64,000 nt of DNA from Gordonia mangrovi. Lineage in GTDB: Bacteria > Actinomycetota > Actinomycetes > Mycobacteriales > Mycobacteriaceae. Both the position numbers and the translations under genes were made by a program. The stretch is from positions 4,712,001-4,776,000 of the forward strand of contig NZ_CP102850.1 in NCBI RefSeq assembly GCF_024734075.1. The letters run 5' to 3'. Shown in pieces: positions 36,875 to 46,362 of this stretch (the stretch's first letter is position 1; each line of letters opens with the position of its first letter). A model generated the notes under the pieces. It made no database searches. It saw only the letters and a list, made by a program, of their open reading frames with translations, and had not been told where the DNA came from.

Positions 36875-38968
36875 ATGACCGCTGAGGAGCGTCCCGTGCC
36901 CGACGATCTGCAGGTGACCGCCCCCGCCACCATCCGTGTGCCGGCCGGGACCACCGCGGGCACGGCGTTGCGCGACCACGACCTGCCCAACAAGGGACCC
37001 GAGGCCGTCGTCGTGGTCCGTGATGCCGGTGGTCAGCTGCGGGATCTGTCCTGGACGCCCGACCTCGACACCGAGGTCGAGCCGGTTGCGGCCAACACCG
37101 AGCCCGGCCGCAGCGTCATCCGGCATTCGACTGCGCACGTGCTGGCGCAGGCCGTGCAGGAGCTGTTCCCGGACGCCAAGCTCGGCATCGGTCCGCCCAT
37201 CAAGGATGGCTTCTACTACGACTTCGACGTCGCCGAGCCGTTCACCCCGGAGGACCTCGCCGCCCTCGAGAAGAAGATGAAGCAGATCATCAAATCGGGG
37301 CAGCGCTTCTCGCGGCGGGTCTACCCGTCCAAGGATGCTGCGCGGATCGAACTGGCAGCCGAGCCCTACAAGCTCGAGCTGATCGACGACAAGGGCGCCG
37401 CGGCCGACAGCGAGGTGATGGAGGTCGGTGGTGCCGAGCTCACGGCCTACGACAACCTCAATCCTCGTACCGGCGAGGTGATCTGGTGCGACCTGTGTCG
37501 TGGCCCGCATGTGCCGACCACGAAGTACATCAGTGCATTCAAGCTCACGCGTTCGTCGGCCGCCTACTGGCGTGGAGATCAGGACAACGCCGACCTGCAG
37601 CGCATCTACGGGACGGCCTGGGAGTCGACCGAAGCCCTCGACCACCACCTGGATCTGCTCGCCGAGGCCGAACGCCGTGATCACCGTCGCCTCGGCGCCG
37701 AGCTCGATCTGTTCAGCTTCCCCGACGAACTCGGATCGGGTCTGCCCGTCTTCCACCCCCGCGGCGGCATCATCCGCAAGGAGATGGAGGACTTCTCGCG
37801 CGCCCGGCACGTGGCGGCCGGCTATGAGTTCGTCAATACGCCGCATCTGTCGAAGGGACACCTGTTCGAGGTCTCCAAACACCTCGACTGGTATGCCGAT
37901 GGCATGTTCCCGGCGATGCATCTCGACGCCGAGTACAACGACGACGGAACGATTCGCAAGCCCGGCCAGGACTACTACGTCAAGCCGATGAACTGCCCGA
38001 TGCACAATCTGATCTATCGCTCGCGCGGTCGCTCCTACCGCGAACTGCCGTTGCGGCTTTTCGAGTTCGGGTCGGTCTACCGCTATGAGAAGTCCGGTGT
38101 GGTGCACGGCCTTACCCGGGCCCGCGGCTTCACACAGGACGATGCGCACATCTACTGCACGCAGGAACAGGTCATCGACGAGCTGACCAGCACCCTGCAG
38201 TTCGTATTGCAGCTGCTCTCCGACTACGGACTCGACGACTTCTACCTCGAGCTGTCCACCAAGGACCCGAAGAAGTTCGTGGGCACCGACGAGGTGTGGG
38301 CACAGGCCACCGAGACGTTGCGCAAGGTGGGCGAGGCGTCGGGCCTCGAGCTGGTCCCGGACCCCGGAGGCGCCGCGTTCTACGGGCCCAAGATCTCCGT
38401 GCAGGCCAAGGACGCCCTCGGCCGTACCTGGCAGATGTCCACGTTGCAGCTCGACTTCTTCGAGCCGGAACTGTTCGAACTCGAGTACACGGCCCCGGAC
38501 GGTACGAAGAAGCGACCGGTGATGGTGCATCGGGCTCTCTTCGGATCGATCGAACGATTCTTCGGCGTCCTCACCGAGCACTATGCCGGGGCGTTCCCCG
38601 CCTGGCTGGCTCCGGTTCAAGTGGTCGGCATCCCGGTCGCCGAGGCCTTCGCCGATCATCTGCAGGGCGTGGTGTCGCGGCTCAAGTCCGCCGGCATCCG
38701 CGCGGAGGTCGACTACTCCGACGACCGGATGCAGAAGAAGATCCGCACCCACACCAAGGCCAAGGTGCCGTTCATGCTGCTGGCCGGTGAACGCGACGTC
38801 ACCGCCGATGCGGTGAGCTTCCGGTTCCGGGACGGATCGCAGGTCAACGGGGTTTCGGTGGACGCCGCCGTATCCCTCATCGCCGATTGGGTGCACCAGC
38901 GGCGCAACGATTCCCCGTCCGAGGACGCCATCGGTACCACGGACCGGGCGGGCACCGCCGATGGCTGA
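36875..38968 (+). CDS. thrS: Threonyl-tRNA synthetase
   Basis: About 697 residues. It has a TGS domain (IRVPAGTTAGTAL), the second additional domain with HSTAHVLAQA, a class II catalytic core (MNCPMHNLIY, then RLFEFGSVYRYEKSGVVHGL), motif 3 (MVHRALFGSIERF) and an anticodon-binding domain. The alternative start GTG 36896 is attractive because GAGGAG lies six bases before it and it gives 690 residues, close to the mycobacterial length. A TACGAT hexamer at about 36830 may be the promoter. The stop overlaps the HIT gene by eight bases, beginning the PI/PIM operon. Confidence 0.97.
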   Translation: MTAEERPVPDDLQVTAPATIRVPAGTTAGTALRDHDLPNKGPEAVVVVRDAGGQLRDLSWTPDLDTEVEPVAANTEPGRSVIRHSTAHVLAQAVQELFPDAKLGIGPPIKDGFYYDFDVAEPFTPEDLAALEKKMKQIIKSGQRFSRRVYPSKDAARIELAAEPYKLELIDDKGAAADSEVMEVGGAELTAYDNLNPRTGEVIWCDLCRGPHVPTTKYISAFKLTRSSAAYWRGDQDNADLQRIYGTAWESTEALDHHLDLLAEAERRDHRRLGAELDLFSFPDELGSGLPVFHPRGGIIRKEMEDFSRARHVAAGYEFVNTPHLSKGHLFEVSKHLDWYADGMFPAMHLDAEYNDDGTIRKPGQDYYVKPMNCPMHNLIYRSRGRSYRELPLRLFEFGSVYRYEKSGVVHGLTRARGFTQDDAHIYCTQEQVIDELTSTLQFVLQLLSDYGLDDFYLELSTKDPKKFVGTDEVWAQATETLRKVGEASGLELVPDPGGAAFYGPKISVQAKDALGRTWQMSTLQLDFFEPELFELEYTAPDGTKKRPVMVHRALFGSIERFFGVLTEHYAGAFPAWLAPVQVVGIPVAEAFADHLQGVVSRLKSAGIRAEVDYSDDRMQKKIRTHTKAKVPFMLLAGERDVTADAVSFRFRDGSQVNGVSVDAAVSLIADWVHQRRNDSPSEDAIGTTDRAGTADG

Positions 38969-39548
38969 CGACGATCGCACGATCCGCGACTGCGGCACCG
39001 GTGATCCCGATCGCCTGCAGCGGTTGTGGAGTCCTCATCGGATGACCTACATCACCGCGGACCCACCGCCGTCGGAGAAGGCGACCGACGCCGGGAGCGA
39101 AGCGAGCGGGTCGACGGCCAGCAGTCATCCGTTCCTCGACATCCCGATGATGTCGGACGAGGAAGGCCTGATCGTCGCGCGTGGGAAGACCGTGTACGCG
39201 GTGCTCAACCTGTACCCGTACAACCCGGGTCACACGATGATCGTCCCGTACCGGCAGGTCGCCGACCTCGAGGCACTGACCGCCGACGAATCTGCCGAAC
39301 TGATGGCGTTCACCCAGCGGATGCTGACGACGATCAAGTCGGTCTCCAACCCCAACGCGTTCAACGTGGGACTCAACCTCGGGTACGCGGCAGGCGGCTC
39401 GCTCGCCGAACATCTGCATCAGCACATCGTGCCCCGCTGGATCGGCGACGCGAACTTCATCACGGTTGTCGGCGAGACGAAAGTCATGCCACAGTTGCTG
39501 CGCGACACCCGTTCGCTGCTCGCCGCGGCGTGGCACGAACAGTCGTGA
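38961..39548 (+). CDS. HIT-family AP4A phosphorylase-like protein (Rv2613c-like)
   Basis: 195 residues. The histidine-triad motif is EHLHQHIVPRW with the nucleophilic His in the middle, preceded by NPGHTMIVPYRQV. The M. tuberculosis equivalent, of the same length, is a diadenosine tetraphosphate phosphorylase; that specificity is inferred by position and family. It overlaps the thrS end by eight bases, so the two are coupled. Confidence 0.88.
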   Translation: MADDDRTIRDCGTGDPDRLQRLWSPHRMTYITADPPPSEKATDAGSEASGSTASSHPFLDIPMMSDEEGLIVARGKTVYAVLNLYPYNPGHTMIVPYRQVADLEALTADESAELMAFTQRMLTTIKSVSNPNAFNVGLNLGYAAGGSLAEHLHQHIVPRWIGDANFITVVGETKVMPQLLRDTRSLLAAAWHEQS

Positions 39549-39582
39549 CGCACGCCGGTCGGGGGAGGAAAGGAGCGGTCAG

Positions 39583-40281
39583 ATGCTGAGCATCCGAGGC
39601 CGGGCCTCGGTGTCGAAGGTCACCCTGCCGCTGGGCCGGGCCCTCCTGCGCACCGGTCTGACCCCCGACATCATGACCCTGATCGGCACCACGGCCACCA
39701 TCGCCGCGGCCCTGACCTTGTTCCCGATGGGCCACCTGTTCATCGGCGCGCTGGTCATCTGGCTGTTCGTCATGTTCGACATGCTCGACGGCGCGATGGC
39801 CCGCGCCCGAGGGGGCGGCACCCGTTTCGGGGCGGTCCTCGACGCCACCTGCGACCGGATCGCCGACGGCGCGATCTTCGCCGGTCTCGCCTGGTGGTGC
39901 GCCATCACCGAACCCCACCGGTTGCTGCTGGTCGCCACACTGATAGCCCTGGTCACCTCCCAGGTCATCTCGTATGCAAAGGCTCGCGCGGAGGCCAGCG
40001 GCCTCAACGGTGACGGCGGATGGATCGAGCGGCCCGATCGGCTCATCATCGTGCTCGTGGGCGCCGGCTTCACCGGTCTGGGCATCGGGTGGGCCATTCA
40101 CGTCGCGATGTGGGTGCTCGCCGTGTTGTCGGTGATCACGGTGGGCCAGCGGATGTGGTCGATCCACTCGTCGCCGGGTGCGCGCGACCTGATTCCGCTG
40201 GCGGCACAAGAATCCGACGACGCCGAGGACTCCGACGAAGAACCGCCGACCGACACACAGCGTCAGGCGGGGGCACACTGA
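39583..40281 (+). CDS. pgsA: Phosphatidylinositol-phosphate synthase
   Basis: 232 residues, membrane enzyme. The CDP-alcohol phosphotransferase motif is complete: DMLDGAMAR, then eight residues, then GAVLDATCD. It makes phosphatidylinositol phosphate from CDP-diacylglycerol and inositol phosphate, the first step to PI mannosides. AGGAAAGGAG precedes the ATG. PatA and PimA genes follow directly, as in Rv2612c-Rv2610c, which sets this apart from phosphatidylglycerophosphate synthase. Confidence 0.92.
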   Translation: MLSIRGRASVSKVTLPLGRALLRTGLTPDIMTLIGTTATIAAALTLFPMGHLFIGALVIWLFVMFDMLDGAMARARGGGTRFGAVLDATCDRIADGAIFAGLAWWCAITEPHRLLLVATLIALVTSQVISYAKARAEASGLNGDGGWIERPDRLIIVLVGAGFTGLGIGWAIHVAMWVLAVLSVITVGQRMWSIHSSPGARDLIPLAAQESDDAEDSDEEPPTDTQRQAGAH

Positions 40282-40286
40282 CACCC

Positions 40287-41261
40287 ATGGGCGACGGCCA
40301 CAACGCTTCGACGTCGCTGACCGCACGGCTGTCGGATCTGGGATACGCAGCCGGGTGGGCAGCCGTCCGATATGCGCCCGAGGCAGTGGCGCGCAGCGCC
40401 TTCGACGGTGCGGCCGGACTCGTCGGCCGCCGACGCGGCGGCCCGGACCAACTGCGGCGCAACCTCTCCCGGGTTCTGGGAGTGGCCCCGGCCGATGTAC
40501 CGGACGACCTGGTGGCCGCGGCGGTGCGTTCCTACGCCCGATACTGGTGTGAAGCGTTCCGACTACCGGCACAGGACTTGGCCGACACCGCGGCGACGGT
40601 CACCGTCCCGGCAGCGGACCGCGCACATCTGGACGCGGCCCTCGCGCGGGGCAAAGGTGTGATCCTGGCGCTGCCGCACACCGGTAACTGGGATATGGCC
40701 GGGGTGTGGCTGGTGCAGAACTACGGCCGGTTCGCCACCGTCGCCGAACGTCTGGAACCCGAGTCGCTGTTCACCCGATTCGTCGGATATCGGGAATCGT
40801 TGGGCTTCGAGATCTTTCCCCTCAGCGGCGGAGAACAGCCGCCGTTCGGCCTACTCGCAGAACGGTTGCGGGACAACGGCATCATCTGTCTGCTCGGCGA
40901 GCGCGACCTGGCACGCCACGGAGTGCCGGTCAGCTTCTTCGGGGAGAAGACCAGGATGCCGGCCGGGTCGGCACGGCTGGCCATCGAGACCGGCGCCGCC
41001 CTGCTGCCGGTGCACCACTGGTTCACCGAGCCGCCCACGTCCCGGATCTTCTGTGGCGCCCCGATCGATGTCTCCGGCGGCGTCGAGGCGGCCACCCAGG
41101 CGCTGGCGGATGTGTTCGCCCACAACATCGCCGCCCACCCGCAGGATTGGCACATGCTGCAGCCGCTGTGGGAAGCGGACTGGTCGGTGGCCCGGCGGGC
41201 GCGTATCGAGGTCGGCGACGACGGGACCACCGGACCCGGGCGCGAGGAGTCGCCGCGATGA
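40287..41261 (+). CDS. patA: Phosphatidylinositol mannoside acyltransferase
   Basis: 324 residues. The lysophospholipid-acyltransferase HX4D motif is HTGNWD (about residue 132), with later EKTRMPAGSARLAIETGA as the acceptor/acyl region. It transfers palmitoyl to the 6-position of mannose in PIM1/PIM2 at the cytoplasmic membrane face. The start is five bases after the pgsA stop. The stop overlaps the pimA ATG by four bases. Confidence 0.92.
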   Translation: MGDGHNASTSLTARLSDLGYAAGWAAVRYAPEAVARSAFDGAAGLVGRRRGGPDQLRRNLSRVLGVAPADVPDDLVAAAVRSYARYWCEAFRLPAQDLADTAATVTVPAADRAHLDAALARGKGVILALPHTGNWDMAGVWLVQNYGRFATVAERLEPESLFTRFVGYRESLGFEIFPLSGGEQPPFGLLAERLRDNGIICLLGERDLARHGVPVSFFGEKTRMPAGSARLAIETGAALLPVHHWFTEPPTSRIFCGAPIDVSGGVEAATQALADVFAHNIAAHPQDWHMLQPLWEADWSVARRARIEVGDDGTTGPGREESPR

Positions 41262-42382
41262 GGATCGGCATGATCTGCCCGTACTCATTCGACGTCCCCG
41301 GCGGGGTGCAGGCCCACGTCGTCGAACTCGCGCAGGTGTTCATCGAACGTGGCCACGAGGTCAGCGTGCTCGCCCCGTCGGCGCCGCAGACCCGCCTTCC
41401 CGACTATGTCGTGTCGGCCGGACCGGCTCTCGCGATCCCGTACAACGGGTCGGTGTCGCGGGTGAATTTCAGCCCGACCGGGTACCTGCGACTGCGGGCC
41501 TGGATCGATGAGAACTCCTTCGACGTGCTGCACGTCCACGAACCGAATGCACCGAGCATCTCGATGCTCTCGTTGATGGTTGCGTCCGGTCCGATAGTGA
41601 CCACCTTCCACACCTCCACCACCCGGTCGATGTGGTTGTCGGTGTTCCAGGGCATTCTGCGGCCCTATCACGAACGCATCGCCGGCAAGATCGCCGTCTC
41701 CGAACTGGCCCGGCGCTGGCAGATGGAATCACTCGGTTCCGACGCGGTGGAGATTCCGAACGGCATCGACGCCGCCTTCTTCGCCGACGCCGAACCCCTC
41801 GACGGCTATCCGTGGCCGGGCCGCACCGTCCTGTTCCTGGGCCGCTATGACGAGCCGCGCAAGGGCATCGACATCCTGATGCGAGCGCTGCCGGCTGTCG
41901 TCGCGCAATTCCCGGACATCCGGGTGCTCATCGTCGGCGGCGGCAACGAGCGAGCGCTGCGCCGTCGCGCCGGTTCACTCGCGGACCGGTTGGTCTTCCT
42001 CGGGCAGGTCGATGACGACACCAAGGCCCGGGCCCTGCGGTCGGCGGATGTGTACTGTGCGCCCAACCTGGGTGGGGAGAGCTTCGGGATCGTGCTGGTC
42101 GAGGCGATGGCCGCCGGTGCCGCGGTACTTGCCAGCGATCTGAACGCCTTCCGGCGCGTCCTCGACGACGGCCGGGCCGGACGCCTCGTCCCCACTGGTT
42201 CGGCCGACGAACTCGGCTCCGCGCTGATCGACATGCTCGCCGATGATAAGGCCCGCGCCGAACTGGTCGCGGCCGGCCGCCGCCGTGCCGATCGCTACGA
42301 CTGGTCGCGGGTGGCCGATCAGATCCTGCGGGTGTACGAGACGGTGACCGTGGGGGCCGGGGCCGTCGTGGTGGCCGAATAG
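41258..42382 (+). CDS. pimA: Phosphatidylinositol alpha-mannosyltransferase
   Basis: 374-residue GT4 enzyme of GT-B fold. N-terminal PYSFDVPGGVQAHVVELA holds the GG loop at the GDP-mannose/PI interface; C-terminal ESFGIVLVEAMAAG is the EX7E nucleotide-sugar motif. It adds the first mannose to phosphatidylinositol. Coupled to patA through a 4-bp overlap. Confidence 0.95.
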   Translation: MRIGMICPYSFDVPGGVQAHVVELAQVFIERGHEVSVLAPSAPQTRLPDYVVSAGPALAIPYNGSVSRVNFSPTGYLRLRAWIDENSFDVLHVHEPNAPSISMLSLMVASGPIVTTFHTSTTRSMWLSVFQGILRPYHERIAGKIAVSELARRWQMESLGSDAVEIPNGIDAAFFADAEPLDGYPWPGRTVLFLGRYDEPRKGIDILMRALPAVVAQFPDIRVLIVGGGNERALRRRAGSLADRLVFLGQVDDDTKARALRSADVYCAPNLGGESFGIVLVEAMAAGAAVLASDLNAFRRVLDDGRAGRLVPTGSADELGSALIDMLADDKARAELVAAGRRRADRYDWSRVADQILRVYETVTVGAGAVVVAE

Positions 42383-42391
42383 GGAGGGCAC

Positions 42392-42928
42392 ATGATCATC
42401 TCGGGGTGGACCGTCGCGCTGATCGCGGTGATCGTCCTGCTCGTCGTCCTCGCGGCCGGCTGGGCCTTCCAGACCGCGAATCGGCTCGACCGGCTCAACG
42501 TGCGGGTCGATCTGGCCCGCCAGGCCCTCGACGCCGCGCTGGCCCGACGTGCGGTCGTGGCGCGCTCCATCGCCGCCGGCATGATCGCCGGCTACGACGA
42601 GGAGGCGCGGGCGGTGGGCCAGGATCTGGCCGCCGCCGCAGATCTGGCCGAGCACGCCGCACCGGCGTCTCGAGAGCAGGCCGAGAACGCGGTCTCCACG
42701 TTGCTCGCGCAACTCGACGCCGGATCGCGTCCACCGGGACTCGTCGTCGAACTCGCCGATGCCGAGACGCGCATCATGATGGCGCGCCGGTTCTACAACG
42801 ACGCCGTCCGCGACACCCGCAATCTCGCCGAGCGCCGGTTGGTGGTGTGGCTGCATCTGGGCGGGACCGCCGAACTCCCGGAATTCTTCGAGATCGTCGA
42901 ACGGGTCACCCCGCCGAGCACTTCCTGA
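42392..42928 (+). CDS. LemA-like membrane-anchored protein
   Basis: 178 residues. One N-terminal membrane helix (VALIAVIVLLVVLAAGWAF) is followed by a helical LemA-like body (NRLDRLNVRVDLARQALDAAL, then ETRIMMARRFYNDAVRDTRNL). GGGAGG lies before the ATG. In M. tuberculosis the gene after pimA, as I recall, also carries a Nudix domain; none is present here. Function unknown. Confidence 0.75.
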   Translation: MIISGWTVALIAVIVLLVVLAAGWAFQTANRLDRLNVRVDLARQALDAALARRAVVARSIAAGMIAGYDEEARAVGQDLAAAADLAEHAAPASREQAENAVSTLLAQLDAGSRPPGLVVELADAETRIMMARRFYNDAVRDTRNLAERRLVVWLHLGGTAELPEFFEIVERVTPPSTS

Positions 42929-43007
42929 CCTCGCCTAGACTTGTGGGACAGCCCGCCCCACGCGGACCCGGCACACGATGCCGGAATGACGACATCAGGA
43001 GACATCA

Positions 43008-43976
43008 GTGAGTCAATTCCAGTCAGGGAACACTCCCGGACCGGACGCCCCGAACACCGTCAACGGCCACGGCGGGCACGACCCGGCGCCGACCGTCGGG
43101 CAGGGTACCGCCCGGGTGAAGCGCGGCATGGCCGAGATGCTCAAGGGTGGCGTCATCATGGACGTGGTCACCCCGGACCAGGCCAAGATCGCCGAGGATG
43201 CCGGCGCGGTGGCGGTGATGGCGCTCGAGCGTGTGCCGGCCGATATCCGCGCGCAGGGCGGTGTCTCGCGGATGAGCGATCCCGACATGATCGACGGGAT
43301 CATCTCGGCGGTGTCGATCCCGGTGATGGCCAAGGCCCGGATCGGGCACTTCGTCGAGGCGCAGGTGTTGCAGAGCCTCGGCGTGGACTACGTCGACGAG
43401 TCCGAGGTGCTGACTCCGGCCGACTACGCCAACCACATCGACAAGTGGGCGTTCACCGTGCCGTTCGTGTGCGGCGCCACCAACCTCGGTGAGGCGCTGC
43501 GCCGGATCACCGAGGGGGCGGCGATGATCCGCTCCAAGGGCGAGGCCGGCACCGGTGACGTCTCGAACGCGACCACGCACATGCGCAAGATCCGCGACGA
43601 GATCCGCCGACTGACCTCGCTGCCGACCGACGAACTGTATGTGGCGGCCAAAGAACTGCAGGCACCCTATGACCTGGTGGCCGAGGTCGCGCAGGCCGGC
43701 AAGCTGCCGGTCACACTGTTCACCGCCGGTGGTATCGCCACCCCGGCCGATGCGGCGATGATGATGCAGCTCGGTGCCGAAGGTGTGTTCGTCGGGTCGG
43801 GCATCTTCAAGTCCGGCAACCCGGCTCAGCGGGCGGCGGCGATCGTACAGGCCACCACCTTCCACGACGATCCCGACGTGCTGGCCAAGGTGTCGCGCGG
43901 ACTCGGTGAGGCGATGGTCGGCATCAACGTCGATGACATTCCGCAGCCGCACCGCCTCGCCGAACGAGGTTGGTAG
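43008..43976 (+). CDS. pdxS: Pyridoxal 5'-phosphate synthase, PdxS subunit
   Basis: 322 residues, GTG start with AGGAG seven bases upstream. The (beta/alpha)8 barrel builds PLP from ribose 5-phosphate, glyceraldehyde 3-phosphate and ammonia from PdxT. Catalytic Lys lies in VMAKARIGHF, and GGVSRMSDPDMI and GGIATPADAAMMM bind phosphate. An N-terminal extension of about 25 residues precedes the conserved KRGMAEMLKGG. A TAGACT hexamer at 42936 may be its promoter. PdxT is encoded three genes downstream. Confidence 0.97.
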   Translation: MSQFQSGNTPGPDAPNTVNGHGGHDPAPTVGQGTARVKRGMAEMLKGGVIMDVVTPDQAKIAEDAGAVAVMALERVPADIRAQGGVSRMSDPDMIDGIISAVSIPVMAKARIGHFVEAQVLQSLGVDYVDESEVLTPADYANHIDKWAFTVPFVCGATNLGEALRRITEGAAMIRSKGEAGTGDVSNATTHMRKIRDEIRRLTSLPTDELYVAAKELQAPYDLVAEVAQAGKLPVTLFTAGGIATPADAAMMMQLGAEGVFVGSGIFKSGNPAQRAAAIVQATTFHDDPDVLAKVSRGLGEAMVGINVDDIPQPHRLAERGW

Positions 43977-44002
43977 TCGATCTGCCGTAGGATCTGCTGA
44001 TC

Positions 44003-44827
44003 ATGGACGCGGCGACCATCGTGCGGGACGAGTCCCGCTTCGGCACCGACACCCTGGCCGGCCTACAACTCGAGTGGGCCGCGGTGTGCAACGTGGGTCG
44101 GGTCCGTGAGGCCAACGAGGACGCCGCGCTCGTCGCACCGGGAAAGTACCTGCTCGCCGATGGGATGGGTGGCCATGACAGCGGTGAGGTCGCCAGCGAG
44201 ACGGCACTGCTCGCGCTGGCCGACGTCCACAGTCTGCACGATCAGACGCAGACCCAACTCGAGCTGATCGAATCCCTCACCCAGGCGCAGGATCGCATCG
44301 GTGAGATCGCGACCGAGACCGAGCGTCGCGCCGGAACCACGGCCACCGGTGCGGTGCTCGTGACACACCAGGGCACACCGCACTGGCTGGTCCTGAACAT
44401 CGGCGATTCACGGACCTACCGGTTGCAGGGTGGGGTGCTGACCCAACTCACCGTGGACCACTCGCAGGTGCAGGAGTTCGTGGACGCCGGTTTCCTGACC
44501 CCGGAACAGGCTCGGGTCGATCCTCGCCGCAACGTGATCACACGCGCGCTCGGTGCGGGCATGGTGGAGCCCGAAGCCGACTTCTTCTCGATGCCGGCGT
44601 TGCCCGGCGACACGATCCTGGTGTGTTCGGACGGTCTGACCGGCGAGTTGCCCGACGAGGAGATCGCCGACATCCTGGCCGATGCGAACGGAGCCGAGAA
44701 GGCCGCGGAGGCATTGGTGGCCGCCGCTCTGGCACTCGGTGCGCACGACAACGTCACCGTGGTGGTCGTGACGGTCCGTGCCGCGTCGGCCGATGACAGC
44801 ACAGAACCGTCCGATCCCGAAAATTGA
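44003..44827 (+). CDS. PP2C-type (PPM) serine/threonine phosphatase
   Basis: 274 residues. The metal-binding and catalytic motifs are complete: VREANEDA, LLADGMGGHDSG, NIGDSRTYRL, CSDGLTGEL and AHDNVTVVVV. There is no transmembrane helix, unlike PstP, so it is a cytosolic phosphoprotein or regulator phosphatase. It stands between pdxS and a LuxR-type gene, an arrangement I do not recall from M. tuberculosis, where tesB follows pdxS. Start ATG 44003. Confidence 0.88.
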   Translation: MDAATIVRDESRFGTDTLAGLQLEWAAVCNVGRVREANEDAALVAPGKYLLADGMGGHDSGEVASETALLALADVHSLHDQTQTQLELIESLTQAQDRIGEIATETERRAGTTATGAVLVTHQGTPHWLVLNIGDSRTYRLQGGVLTQLTVDHSQVQEFVDAGFLTPEQARVDPRRNVITRALGAGMVEPEADFFSMPALPGDTILVCSDGLTGELPDEEIADILADANGAEKAAEALVAAALALGAHDNVTVVVVTVRAASADDSTEPSDPEN

Positions 44828-44911
44828 CGGGAACCTCACAGCGAGCTGCCGCGTCTAACTCACGACAGCGGGCCAGACACGTCGTCTGCCCCCCGAGGAG
44901 TGAGGACAATC

Positions 44912-45454
44912 ATGTTAGGCATCGCCGATCACGTCGCGCCGCGTCACGCAGCTGTTCGCCCCGCTACTCATCGCACACCCCGGGTCGCCGATCGCATCGG
45001 CGCCGCACGTGAGGCCCGTCGTGAGGCCGAAGCCCAGCGCCGTCGGCAGGAGGCGCTCGCGCGTCTGGCCCAACGTCGGATGCCCTTGCCCGGTGCGGCA
45101 GAGGCCAAGGGCTCCGACGACCTGCACCGCAGGTCACGAGCGGATGCCGGCATGACCCTGGTCACCGACACTCCGGCGATGCGCGGGCCGGCGAAGTGTG
45201 CATGTGGCGCCGGTGGCCCCGAACTCGAGAGTCCCGTGCTGACCGTCCGAGAGATCGAAGTGCTCCGGACGTGGCTGGTGTTGGAGACGAAACCCGCTGT
45301 GGCGCAGGAGTTGTACATCTCACTGGGCACGGTGAACACGCACCTGACGCGAATTCGGGCGAAGTATGCCGACGTCGGTCGGCCCGCGCCGACAAAAGCT
45401 GCTCTGGTGGCGCGGGCCGTGCAGGACGGTCTGATCACCCTCGACGAACTCTGA
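44912..45454 (+). CDS. LuxR-type helix-turn-helix protein
   Basis: 180 residues. The C-terminal 65 residues are a LuxR/FixJ helix-turn-helix (LTVREIEVLRTWL, then KPAVAQELYISLGTVNTHLTRI). The N-terminal part is basic, Arg/Ala-rich and low in complexity, with no receiver domain, and a small Cys cluster, KCACGAGGP, lies just before the DNA-binding domain. The PP2C gene just upstream may act with it. Target genes unknown. Confidence 0.8.
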   Translation: MLGIADHVAPRHAAVRPATHRTPRVADRIGAAREARREAEAQRRRQEALARLAQRRMPLPGAAEAKGSDDLHRRSRADAGMTLVTDTPAMRGPAKCACGAGGPELESPVLTVREIEVLRTWLVLETKPAVAQELYISLGTVNTHLTRIRAKYADVGRPAPTKAALVARAVQDGLITLDEL

Positions 45455-45495
45455 CGACGCCCGCCACAGCGAACAGACATCGGTGCTGCGCGCGA

Positions 45496-45501
45496 TAGTG
45501 T
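45496..45501 (+). promoter_or_regulatory. -10-like hexamer, leaderless start of tesB
   Basis: TAGTGT, six bases before GTG 45508. Confidence 0.5.
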
Positions 45502-45507
45502 TCTCCC

Positions 45508-46362
45508 GTGGCAACCATCGAGGAGATTCTTCAGGTCGAGGCGATCGAGACCGACATCTACCGCGGGCCGGCCTTCCGTAGCCATCTGCAGCGGACCTTC
45601 GGCGGACAGGTCGCCGGTCAGGCACTCATGTCGGCGACGCGCACAGTCGACGACGATTTCGCGGTGCACTCGCTGCACGGCTATTTCCTGCGTCCGGGGA
45701 ACCCGGATCTACCCGCAGTGTTCCTTGTCGACAGAATTCGGGACGGCCGCTCGTTCACGACTCGCCGCGTGACCGGAATCCAGCAGGGCGAGGCCATCTT
45801 CACCATGTCGGCGTCGTTCCATGTGCGGACCGACCACGGCATCGAGCATCAGGATCGGATGCCGCCGGCTCCGTCGCCCGACGATCTGCCCGACCAGATG
45901 AACGAACTGTCCGACGAGGCGAAGGCGGTCTTCAAGGAATGGCAGGAGTTCGACCTGCGCCTGGTGCCGCGCGAGCAGATGCCGACCTCGAACTACTTCG
46001 CCGCTCAGCAGCGCGTGTGGTTCCGGCATCGTCGTCGCCTTCCCGATGACCAGGTGTTCCATGTGGGCACGCTCGCCTATATGAGCGACATGACCTTGTT
46101 GGGGTCATCGAAGGTGCCGCATCCGGGTGTGGAACCGCAGGCTGCATCATTGGATCATGCGATGTGGTTCATGCGTCCGTTCCGTGCCGACGAGTGGCTG
46201 CTCTACGATCAGACCTCGCCATCCGCCGACGCCGGTCGAGCCCTGACCCAGGGGCGGATCTTCGACCTCGATGGTCGCATGGTGGCCGCCGTGACCCAGG
46301 AGGGCCTGAGTCGTACCGGGCGCGATATGCCGGCCGACCAGCACGCGCGGCGGGAGCAATGA
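45508..46362 (+). CDS. tesB: Acyl-CoA thioesterase II
   Basis: 284-residue double-hotdog thioesterase. RTFGGQVAGQALMSA is the first-half signature; the second half has LAYMSDMTLLGSS with the catalytic Asp, and SLDHAMWFMRPF. It hydrolyses medium- and long-chain acyl-CoA. The GTG start follows TAGTGT by six bases. Its stop overlaps pdxT by four bases, tying fatty-acyl and PLP genes into one transcript, as in Rv2605c-Rv2604c. Confidence 0.92.
   Translation: MATIEEILQVEAIETDIYRGPAFRSHLQRTFGGQVAGQALMSATRTVDDDFAVHSLHGYFLRPGNPDLPAVFLVDRIRDGRSFTTRRVTGIQQGEAIFTMSASFHVRTDHGIEHQDRMPPAPSPDDLPDQMNELSDEAKAVFKEWQEFDLRLVPREQMPTSNYFAAQQRVWFRHRRRLPDDQVFHVGTLAYMSDMTLLGSSKVPHPGVEPQAASLDHAMWFMRPFRADEWLLYDQTSPSADAGRALTQGRIFDLDGRMVAAVTQEGLSRTGRDMPADQHARREQ

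Noticed and set aside
36764..36875. T-box or other riboswitch upstream of thrS
   Set aside because: The gap is about 110 bases with no T-box sequence or recognisable stem order.
36866..38998. 710-codon open frame on the minus strand opposite thrS
   Set aside because: It is the shadow of thrS in GC-rich sequence; its protein is Val/Arg/Gly/His-rich with no domain, and thrS has full motifs.
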